Shown in pieces: positions 1 through 6,453 of a DNA stretch of 15,184 nucleotides. This DNA comes from Bacteroidales bacterium GP4 (GTDB lineage: Bacteria; Bacteroidota; Bacteroidia; Bacteroidales; Muribaculaceae), in assembly GCA_001701065.1 (NCBI GenBank), contig DAAL01000263.1, forward strand, positions 8,704 to 23,887, written 5' to 3'. The notes under the pieces were generated by a model. It made no database searches. It was not told the DNA's origin and worked only from the letters and a program-made list of their open reading frames with translations. Within the stretch, counting starts at the first letter, position 1. The number at the start of each line of letters is the position of its first letter. Made by a program: the position numbers and the translations under genes.

Positions 1-831
1 CTTGTCATGCTTGCCGGACACATAGAGTCACAGCAGCGAGTGGAGTATCCCATGGATTATACACGCTTGGCGTGGATTGTGGTGATGTTTGTGCTGTCAG
101 TGTTCTTTGTCATAGTGACTGTGTACCATGCAATAGTGCTTCCTCGTCCCGAAAGCGATAGACCTGCTGCCGGTGTTACTTTCCGGACTGTGGGAAAGGA
201 ATTCATGGCTACATTCGTTTCTTTTTTTAAGAAGAAGCAGATAGGGATAGCACTTGCGTTTATGTTGCTTTACCGCCTTCCTGAAGCACAGCTTGTGAAG
301 CTGATTAATCCCTTCCTTCTTGATTCCGCAAGCGCGGGAGGCCTTGGACTCACCACTTCACAAGTGGGATTAGTATACGGAACAATTGGAATTATCGGTC
401 TTACTTTAGGAGGCATCATAGGTGGTATTGTCGCTGCAAAGGGTGGACTTAAGAAGTGGCTGACTCCCATGGCGTGGAGTATTTCGCTCACTTGCGCCAC
501 ATTCTGCTATCTTGCCATGGTCCAGCCCCACGATTTGCTGAGTATAAACATCTGTGTATTTATCGAGCAGTTCGGTTACGGGTTCGGGTTCACCGCCTAC
601 ATGCTTTATCTTATTTATTTCAGTGACGGTGAATTCCGCACGGCGCATTATGCCATCTGTACCGGATTCATGGCACTGGGGATGATGCTTCCCGGAATGG
701 CTGCCGGCTGGCTGCAGGAGCAGATGGGCTATGTAGGGTTCTTCTGGTGGATTATGGCATGTTGTGTAGCCACCATAGGCGTTACTGCGCTGATAAAGGT
801 TCCGGCTGACTTCGGCAAGAAGCGTTCCTAA
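1..831 (+). CDS. MFS transporter, AmpG-like, C-terminal part (5' end outside window)
   Basis: The reading frame is open to base 1 and ends at a TAA at 829-831, so the N-terminal half is outside the window; the ATG at 7 is probably internal. What remains is a very hydrophobic protein with about seven predicted membrane helices, short polar loops, and a charged cytoplasmic linker with an FKKKQ run just before a helix. That linker is where MFS proteins join their two six-helix halves. The segment after it (LLYRLPEAQLVKLINPFLLD) resembles the start of the second half of AmpG/PAT-type MFS permeases, which carry muropeptides or similar solutes across the inner membrane. The substrate is not shown by the sequence. 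A plus-strand alpha/beta hydrolase follows after 41 bp and is probably co-transcribed. MFS membership is secure; the AmpG assignment is moderate. Confidence 0.8.
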   Translation, partial: LVMLAGHIESQQRVEYPMDYTRLAWIVVMFVLSVFFVIVTVYHAIVLPRPESDRPAAGVTFRTVGKEFMATFVSFFKKKQIGIALAFMLLYRLPEAQLVKLINPFLLDSASAGGLGLTTSQVGLVYGTIGIIGLTLGGIIGGIVAAKGGLKKWLTPMAWSISLTCATFCYLAMVQPHDLLSINICVFIEQFGYGFGFTAYMLYLIYFSDGEFRTAHYAICTGFMALGMMLPGMAAGWLQEQMGYVGFFWWIMACCVATIGVTALIKVPADFGKKRS

Positions 832-838
832 ACCTTAT

Positions 839-856
839 CGCCGAGCAAGGCGTTTT
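839..856 (+). terminator. weak hairpin followed by T-run, possible attenuator
   Basis: A 4-bp GC stem (CGCC / GGCG) with a 6-base loop is followed directly by TTTT, 8 bp after the transporter stop. It is short, so it may only reduce read-through into the downstream hydrolase, or it may be chance. No TAnnTTTG promoter box is visible between the two genes. Confidence 0.2.
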
Positions 857-872
857 AACAGAAAAAAATGTA

Positions 873-1886
873 ATGGACACTATTAAACGGTTTATTGTTT
901 TCGGATTGCTGTCGTTGTGGACAGCTTCGTTATATGCCGGCTCCAAATGGATGCCTGATGTGCTTGGCGATGGATACGAGATGCGCTACGTGGATCAACC
1001 CGATGATTACAGCGGCAAAGTTAGGTCGACAATTGTGCGTAAACTTTCGCCATGCGCCGGTGATAAAGGGGTGTTGTATGTGCACGGTTTCAATGATTAC
1101 TTCTTCAATGCCGAGATGGGTGACCGGTTTGTCGACTCTTGCTATAACTTCTATGCTGTAGACCTTAGAAAATACGGGCGTTCAATCATGGAAGGGCAGG
1201 AAATGTTCCAGGTACACAACATGAATGAGTATTTCCCCGACATAGACTCGGCAATTGTCCAGATGAAACGTGACGGGGTAAACGAAATTGTGCTTATGGG
1301 GCATTCCACAGGTGGACTTATCACGTCACTTTACATGAATAATCATCCTGATAAGTCGATAAAGGCGCTTATTCTCAATAGTCCGTTCCTTGACTGGAAT
1401 CAGTCGAAGTTTCAGGAAAAGTTTGCGATTCCGTTGCTTGACACTTTCGGAGGAATGTTCCCCAACAAGAAGATTCCTCAGGGAGGCGGTAACCTTTATG
1501 CTCGGAGCCTGTTGAAAAAATACGGCGGTGACTGGGACTATAATACCGAATGGAAGCTTGAAGTGTCACCGGCCGTGGATATAAGTTGGATTAAAGCGAT
1601 AGATGAAGGACAGTTCATACTTCAAAACGACTCGCACATCGATGTCCCTATATTGCTCATGCATTCCGATGCTTCCTATAAAAAGGGTTCGCCTGCCGAT
1701 GCCTACCGTTACAGTGATGCCGTGCTGGATGTGGACGACATATCCCGCTATGGAAGGGAATTAGGCATCATCGTAACCGAAATTACCGTAAAAGGAGGGT
1801 TGCACGACCTTGTCCTTTCACGTAAGGAGGTGAAGGATGCACTATATGACTACATGTTTTCGTGGCTTGACCGACAGAATCTTTAA
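873..1886 (+). CDS. exported alpha/beta hydrolase (serine hydrolase, lysophospholipase/S33-like)
   Basis: This 337-residue protein has an N-terminal hydrophobic segment (about residues 6-22, ending SLYAG) that looks like a signal peptide, so it probably acts in the periplasm or on the envelope. The fold signature is clear. The oxyanion-hole region HGFND lies at 71-75, the nucleophile elbow GHSTGG at 143-148 with Ser145, and the late histidine in GGLHDL at 311. The catalytic acid is either Asp266 (HSDAS) or an Asp in the VLDVDD stretch at 284-289; I cannot choose between them. The substrate is unknown: esters, lipids or peptides are all possible for this superfamily. The start at 873 is preferred because the hydrophobic leader begins there; the region before it is A-rich with no Shine-Dalgarno sequence. 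It follows the MFS gene by 41 bp. Its stop codon overlaps the stop of the opposing lipoprotein gene. Confidence 0.85.
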   Translation: MDTIKRFIVFGLLSLWTASLYAGSKWMPDVLGDGYEMRYVDQPDDYSGKVRSTIVRKLSPCAGDKGVLYVHGFNDYFFNAEMGDRFVDSCYNFYAVDLRKYGRSIMEGQEMFQVHNMNEYFPDIDSAIVQMKRDGVNEIVLMGHSTGGLITSLYMNNHPDKSIKALILNSPFLDWNQSKFQEKFAIPLLDTFGGMFPNKKIPQGGGNLYARSLLKKYGGDWDYNTEWKLEVSPAVDISWIKAIDEGQFILQNDSHIDVPILLMHSDASYKKGSPADAYRYSDAVLDVDDISRYGRELGIIVTEITVKGGLHDLVLSRKEVKDALYDYMFSWLDRQNL

Positions 1887-2710
1887 TCCTGCTTATCGGA
1901 TGTCCGTGCCGCCTGATCTCTTGCCAGTATCAGTTGACGGTCAAGGTATTCATGCTTTCGGGTCAGGAATTTCTCTTGGGAAAGGGCTTTAGCCATGATG
2001 TAGGACAGCTCTATTGACTTGCGGTCGTTTGCCGAAAGGGGATAGGTGGCATTTTTAGTCCCTTTAAACACAAGGTTGGTTTTTAAGCCGGGATTTGCAG
2101 TCAGGAAAGCTCCTAAAGTGTCGCATTCGGCTCCGGTGAATGTTATCATTTCGGTGTTGCCGTAACGATAGTTGCGTTCACCGTCATAGTTTACTACAGC
2201 GGTTGACACCTCTCCATTGGAATTGGACAGTGCCACTGAAGTGTGTTTCACCGGCTGGGACACAAGTGACGATATCATATAAAATTCTCCTTCGGGCGTG
2301 ATGCGTGCCTCTACGCCGTTACGGCTGAATAGAGTGGAGTTGGTGTACTCTTTTATCACATAATAGCCTTCTACAAGCTGAGGATTGTCCACGAATGTGA
2401 ATTGGTCAGTCAGTGAGTCCTTTACATGCTTATAATAGGCAAGAAGGCTGTCATTGGTCTGTATCTCTTTTATTGTAAGTCCTTCCTGAGCGAGAGGCCG
2501 TAGATGAAGGGCTTCTCTCTTGCATTTTACATTGTCGGGATAGCGCGCGTCGAGAGTATCGAGCACTTCCAGAGCTTTGGCGTATTCGTGGTTGTCGATA
2601 AGGGTATTTGCCTCATCAAGCAGTTCGTTTGCGTGATTGTCCTTAGCTCCATTGCAAGCTGCTATACTCAGAGATATTCCGGATAGAATAACGAGATGTT
2701 TTAGGTTCAT
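1883..2710 (-). CDS. hypothetical lipoprotein with N-terminal TPR-like helices
   Basis: The protein is 275 residues long. The leader has a short hydrophobic core and a lipobox ending SIAAC, with Cys19 as the predicted lipidated residue, so it should be anchored in the envelope. Residues about 25-65 (ELLDEANTLIDNHEYAKAL...) have the spacing of one tetratricopeptide-like helix pair. A charged helical linker follows to about 100, then a region rich in beta-type residues (about 110-230), and a basic/acidic helical tail. I do not recognise a named family. The start lies 16 bp after the stop of the RelA/SpoT homologue on the same strand, so it is probably the last gene of the engB-rsh operon. Its TAA stop overlaps the stop of the convergent hydrolase within TTAA (1883-1886). 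Function is unknown; the link to the stringent-response gene is positional only. Confidence 0.8.
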   Translation of the reverse strand: MNLKHLVILSGISLSIAACNGAKDNHANELLDEANTLIDNHEYAKALEVLDTLDARYPDNVKCKREALHLRPLAQEGLTIKEIQTNDSLLAYYKHVKDSLTDQFTFVDNPQLVEGYYVIKEYTNSTLFSRNGVEARITPEGEFYMISSLVSQPVKHTSVALSNSNGEVSTAVVNYDGERNYRYGNTEMITFTGAECDTLGAFLTANPGLKTNLVFKGTKNATYPLSANDRKSIELSYIMAKALSQEKFLTRKHEYLDRQLILARDQAARTSDKQD

Positions 2711-2726
2711 ATCGTAAAAATGATTT

Positions 2727-4934
2727 TTAGTTACTACGTGTTACGTCTTTTACTCCTTTTACAGTCCTTATTTTCTTTATAAGATTGTTCAGCGAGACAT
2801 TGTCGCTTATGCCCACTACAAGATGACCTTGGAAAATACCGTCATTGGAACTGATTGATATGCTCCGCAATGATGCATCCTTCTCCTTGTTTATAATGGA
2901 GGTGATATTGGTGACTATTCCCAAGTCGTCATGACCGATTATGCGCAGAGTCGCACCAAACTGATTGCCTAACTTGCCTGACCATCGAGTGGTTATAAGG
3001 CGGTAAGGATATTTGTCTTTTATATGTTGGGAGTTGGGGCAGTCCAGGCGATGTATTTTTATTACGCCTTCAGCCGAGATGAAGCCGAATACGTCATCGC
3101 CGTAGATGGGATTGCAGCACTTGGCAAGTTTGTAGTTTATGCCCTTGATGTTGTCGCCTATCACGAGCACATCTCCACCTGATTCTTCCCGTTCCTCTGG
3201 GGGTATAAGCTGGAACTCTTCGGCTGACCGCACTTCGGCTGTTTCGGTAGCCTTCTTTTCGAGGGCTTCGTATTCCGCTATGATGTTGTTGACATCAATG
3301 GTCTCGTCAGCCACAGCCATGAAGAAATCGGTCACAGTCTTATAGCCCATGCGCTTGATTACTTTCATGATCTGCGCTTCCTGTAGCTCGATTTTACGGT
3401 TTTTGAACCGTCGTTCTACAAGTTCTTTACCCAGTGTCGCCGACTTGCTGTTCTGCTCGTGCACCGACTGCTTGATTTTGTTGCGGGCTTTTGATGTCAC
3501 AACGAAGTTAAGCCAGTCAAGACGCGGAGCCTGATTGGTGGCTGTAAGTATCTCTACAGTATCGCCGCTTTGCAGCTTATAATTGAGCTTTTGGTTCTTT
3601 CCGTTAACTTTTCCGCCTGTGCAGGTCATTCCGAGACGAGTGTGTATGTGGAAAGCGAAGTCCAGCACCGATGCTCCGAACGGCAGCTTGTACAGGTCGC
3701 CTTTGGGGGTGAAAACGAACACTTCTTTGTCGTAGATGTCCATTCTCATGTTTTTCATCAACTCCATCGGGCCGTTGTCGGCAGTTTCAAGGATATCCCT
3801 CACATTGTTCATCCAAGCGTCAAGGTCGCCTTCGCTCTTGATGCCTTTGTATTTCCAGTGGGCGGCAAGTCCTTTTTCGGCTATAAGGTCCATGCGTTTT
3901 GTGCGTATCTGCACTTCCACCCATCGTTCGTTAGGACCATGGACGGTTATGTGCAGCGACTCATAGCCGTTGCTTTTAGGGATGCTCAGCCAGTCCTTCA
4001 TGCGTGACGGATTAGGCTGGTATAGGTCGGTGATTATGGAGTAGGCAAGCCAGCAGTCGCTCTTTTCCTTATCAGGTTCGCTGTCTATAATGATGCGAAT
4101 GGCGAATAAGTCATATATGTGCTCAATGTCGTTCTTTTGCTTTTTAAGCTTATTCCATATCGAATATATTGACTTTGTTCTTCCTTTAATCTCGTATTTG
4201 AGATTTGTGTGCGACAGCTTCTCGTTGACCGGTCGGATAAATTCCTGGATATAGGCATCACGGCTCTTCTTGGTTTCGTTGAGTTTGTGGGCTATTTCGG
4301 AATATATCTTTCGGTTGGTGTACTTTAATGACAGGTCCTCCAATTCGGACTTCAAGGCATACAGTCCGAGTCGGTGGGCGAGAGGCGCGTATAGATAATT
4401 GGCTTCATACGCCACGTCATGAACCATCTTTTCGTTGGGATGATGGTTTATAGCCCGCATAAGCGCCGTGCGCTCGACAATCATGATGATGATTACACGG
4501 ATGTCCTCGGCAAATGTGAGAAGAAGTTTCTTGAAGTTCTCGCTTTCTACTGCCGCAGCCTGCTTGCTATAGAGCGATGAAACTTTTATAAGACCGCGTA
4601 TAAGACGCAGAATGTCGTCGCCCCACTGTTCTTGAATTTCTTTATCGCTGAGATACTCGCTCTGGCGAAGGTTCCAGAGAATTATGGCGATAATCATGCT
4701 GCGGTCAGGACTTATCTTCTCGCACAGGAGGAGTGCTGTGTTAAGATTATGAAGCAACGAGTTAAAGCCGAACTTGTCACGCTGATAGTGGTTTTCGGCT
4801 ATTCCTCGGTCAATAATTTCACGTAAGCGGGGAATGTCGTCCTTTTCGGCGCATTCCGATGTAAGATATAACAATGACTTGTATACCTTTATTATATCTT
4901 TCCTCTCGTTGTCAGTGAGATAGATATTGTCCAT
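2727..4934 (-). CDS. long RelA/SpoT homologue, (p)ppGpp synthetase with degenerate hydrolase domain
   Basis: This 735-residue protein has the full long-RSH layout: HD-hydrolase-like domain (about 40-200), synthetase (about 240-365), TGS (404-464), helical region, zinc-finger/CC domain (C606, C607, H628, C632) and C-terminal ACT domain (about 659-733). The synthetase looks intact: GRTKS at 251-255, RMKD at 311-314, NGYES at 322-326, EVQIRT at 340-345 and AAHW at 357-360. The hydrolase site does not. His62 is kept, but the HDxxED motif reads WNLRQS (87-92), and the KLADRLHN motif reads MIVERTAL (151-158), so the metal-binding Asp and catalytic Asn are lost. I infer a synthetase-only enzyme making (p)ppGpp from ATP and GTP/GDP during starvation. 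A second, hydrolase-competent RSH would then be needed elsewhere in the genome. It sits 35 bp after engB and 16 bp before a lipoprotein gene. Family call is certain; loss of hydrolysis is inferred. Confidence 0.95.
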   Translation of the reverse strand: MDNIYLTDNERKDIIKVYKSLLYLTSECAEKDDIPRLREIIDRGIAENHYQRDKFGFNSLLHNLNTALLLCEKISPDRSMIIAIILWNLRQSEYLSDKEIQEQWGDDILRLIRGLIKVSSLYSKQAAAVESENFKKLLLTFAEDIRVIIIMIVERTALMRAINHHPNEKMVHDVAYEANYLYAPLAHRLGLYALKSELEDLSLKYTNRKIYSEIAHKLNETKKSRDAYIQEFIRPVNEKLSHTNLKYEIKGRTKSIYSIWNKLKKQKNDIEHIYDLFAIRIIIDSEPDKEKSDCWLAYSIITDLYQPNPSRMKDWLSIPKSNGYESLHITVHGPNERWVEVQIRTKRMDLIAEKGLAAHWKYKGIKSEGDLDAWMNNVRDILETADNGPMELMKNMRMDIYDKEVFVFTPKGDLYKLPFGASVLDFAFHIHTRLGMTCTGGKVNGKNQKLNYKLQSGDTVEILTATNQAPRLDWLNFVVTSKARNKIKQSVHEQNSKSATLGKELVERRFKNRKIELQEAQIMKVIKRMGYKTVTDFFMAVADETIDVNNIIAEYEALEKKATETAEVRSAEEFQLIPPEEREESGGDVLVIGDNIKGINYKLAKCCNPIYGDDVFGFISAEGVIKIHRLDCPNSQHIKDKYPYRLITTRWSGKLGNQFGATLRIIGHDDLGIVTNITSIINKEKDASLRSISISSNDGIFQGHLVVGISDNVSLNNLIKKIRTVKGVKDVTRSN

Positions 4935-4969
4935 AGCATTACATTACAATATAAAAGTGAAGGGGTAGC

Positions 4970-5581
4970 TTATTCTTCTTCAGGAAGGGGCAGCTTGTTT
5001 AACTCTTCGATATAGTCCAGCAGTTCCATTCTTCCTCGGCGGTCCTTGCTTGACGTGTAGAACACAGGAGGAAGCTCTTCCCAGTATTCACGGATAGTGT
5101 CAAGATACTTTGAGGTCTGTATCTTTGCCGCATTGGACGATAGTTTGTCCAATTTTGTGAACACGATGGAGAAGGGGACTTGATTTTCTCCTAACCATTC
5201 CATGAATTCCAGGTCGATTTTCTGCGGGTCGTGACGCGAGTCGATGAGCAGAAACAGATTGGTCATTTCGGCTCGGTTCAGGATGTAGTTCTCTATTATT
5301 TCCCGCAGCTGTAATTGCTGTTTCTTGCCGCGCATTGCATAGCCGTAGCCGGGTAAGTCGACAATGTACCAGTTGTCGTTGATGAGGAAATGGTTTATAA
5401 GGGTGGTCTTACCGGGAGTAGCCGATGTCATGGCAAGCCCTTTCTTGCCGGTAAGCATATTTATAAGAGAAGACTTCCCGACATTTGAGCGTCCGATAAA
5501 GGCATATTCATGCAACCCTCGTTGAGGGCATTTTGCTACGTCAGTATTGCTTATCTCAAATTTAGCCGAATCTATATTCAT
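4970..5581 (-). CDS. engB: ribosome biogenesis GTP-binding protein EngB/YsxC (YihA)
   Basis: At 203 residues this is the usual length for EngB, a small cytoplasmic GTPase needed for assembly of the large ribosomal subunit. All G motifs are visible: G1 GRSNVGKS (30-37), G2 TPGKT (55-59), G3 DLPG (75-78) followed by the family hallmark YGYA, G4 TKLD (142-145) and G5 TSS (176-178). The C-terminus is acidic (EEE), a minor feature. It is the first gene of a likely minus-strand operon with the RelA/SpoT homologue 35 bp downstream, so a ribosome assembly factor and a (p)ppGpp synthetase may share transcription. A promoter box facing this gene lies at 5605-5612, giving a short leader of about 17-20 nt. 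Confidence 0.96.
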   Translation of the reverse strand: MNIDSAKFEISNTDVAKCPQRGLHEYAFIGRSNVGKSSLINMLTGKKGLAMTSATPGKTTLINHFLINDNWYIVDLPGYGYAMRGKKQQLQLREIIENYILNRAEMTNLFLLIDSRHDPQKIDLEFMEWLGENQVPFSIVFTKLDKLSSNAAKIQTSKYLDTIREYWEELPPVFYTSSKDRRGRMELLDYIEELNKLPLPEEE

Positions 5582-5604
5582 ACTGTTTAGAAGTTAATGT
5601 ACCG

Positions 5605-5612
5605 TAAAGTTA
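5605..5612 (-). promoter_or_regulatory. predicted Bacteroidetes-type -7 box for engB operon
   Basis: Read on the minus strand this is TAACTTTA, seven of eight positions fitting TAnnTTTG. A TTG (plus positions 5635-5637) lies 22 nt upstream, a plausible -33 element. It would start transcription about 17-20 nt before the engB ATG. The prediction rests on motif and position only. Confidence 0.45.
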
Positions 5613-5695
5613 CGTATTTTTCTAAATATAACCCCAATTTTGGAGCTTATGTTTAGAATTTTTCGGATAGATAGGTGTATTAGGCTAAAAATTTT

Positions 5696-5703
5696 TATCT
5701 TTG
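5696..5703 (+). promoter_or_regulatory. predicted -7 box TATCTTTG for trmN6-peptidase operon
   Basis: TATCTTTG is an exact fit to the Bacteroidetes TAnnTTTG consensus. Its last base is only 8 nt before the ATG at 5712, so transcription would start within a few bases of the start codon. No clear TTG -33 element is seen at the expected distance. It also argues against the longer reading frame beginning at 5640, which would start upstream of this promoter. Confidence 0.55.
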
Positions 5704-5711
5704 TGAAAGCT

Positions 5712-6428
5712 ATGGGAGAAAGTAAGACAAGAGAAACAGTGTTTCGGTTCAAAGAGTTTGAAGTGAAGAATGACCTCAGTGCTATGAAGGTAGGCACTGA
5801 CGGTGTTCTATTGGGCGCATGGTGTTCAGTCGCCGACGCGAGACGTATTCTTGATGTGGGCACCGGAAGCGGGTTGATAGCATTGATGCTTGCGCAGCGT
5901 TTCCCTAATGCGATGATAACGGCGATTGATATTTCTCAGGAAGCGGTTGAAGAAGCATCCTATAATGTGATAAATTCGCCGTGGGCTGATCGAATTACGG
6001 TTTACTGCAAGGATTTCCTCGCCATGGATGATCTGACGGACGGATATGATGTGATTGTAAGTAATCCTCCTTATTTCAGCGACTCGCTTGAAGCACCCGA
6101 TGAATCGCGGACGATTGCCCGTCATTCAGCAACGCTGGATTACACTCATCTGATAGCAAAGTCAGCAGGAGGATTATTGAACAAAGACGGAGTTCTTGCC
6201 ATGATATCGCCTGTGGAGCGGGAAAAGGATATCGAGGAAGCTGTGATATGGCATAAAATGAGTATTCTTAAAAAGGTCATGATTTTTACATCCCATAAGA
6301 AGAAGATCCCTAAACGTATTCTTTGGGAGATTTCTACCAATTGTGATTCACTCCGAAAGGAAGAATATCTGTATCTTGATTCGGATGAGTATAAAAATAT
6401 GACATACGCATTCTATCTTGATAAATGA
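5712..6428 (+). CDS. trmN6: tRNA1(Val) (adenine(37)-N6)-methyltransferase, TrmN6/YfiC type
   Basis: The 238-residue protein is a class I SAM-dependent methyltransferase expected to methylate N6 of A37 in tRNA(Val). The N-terminal FRFKEFEVKNDLSAMKVGTD stretch (11-30) closely matches the conserved start of E. coli YfiC/TrmN. SAM motif I is DVGTGSG (48-54), an acidic loop follows at AIDIS (71-75), and the N6-adenine catalytic motif is NPPY (118-121). The frame is open upstream to an ATG at 5640, but those 24 extra residues are not family-like and the stretch contains the promoter box, so I use the ATG at 5712. The signal-bearing S9 peptidase begins 25 bp downstream and is probably co-transcribed. 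The family also contains related modification enzymes, so exact tRNA specificity is inferred. Confidence 0.92.
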   Translation: MGESKTRETVFRFKEFEVKNDLSAMKVGTDGVLLGAWCSVADARRILDVGTGSGLIALMLAQRFPNAMITAIDISQEAVEEASYNVINSPWADRITVYCKDFLAMDDLTDGYDVIVSNPPYFSDSLEAPDESRTIARHSATLDYTHLIAKSAGGLLNKDGVLAMISPVEREKDIEEAVIWHKMSILKKVMIFTSHKKKIPKRILWEISTNCDSLRKEEYLYLDSDEYKNMTYAFYLDK

Positions 6429-6453
6429 ATTTAGGATAAAAGTATATAAAAAG

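Noticed and set aside
868..875. ATGTAATG just before the hydrolase: a minimal start-stop ORF overlapping the real ATG
   Set aside because: It could in principle influence initiation, but in an A-rich leader such a string is expected by chance and nothing else supports a regulatory role.
3570..4007. A 145-codon open frame on the plus strand inside the RSH gene
   Set aside because: It is antisense to highly conserved synthetase and TGS coding sequence, has no promoter box or family-like content, and is best explained as a shadow of codon use on the other strand.
5584..5658. TGTTTAGAA occurring twice (5584-5592 and 5650-5658) between engB and trmN6
   Set aside because: A 9-base repeat in AT-rich intergenic DNA is plausible by chance; the copies are not symmetrically placed relative to the two promoters and no third copy was noticed.
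5640..5711. Upstream in-frame ATG extending the tRNA methyltransferase by 24 residues
   Set aside because: The extension is not family-like, contains the predicted promoter box at 5696-5703, and the protein from 5712 already begins as the family does.
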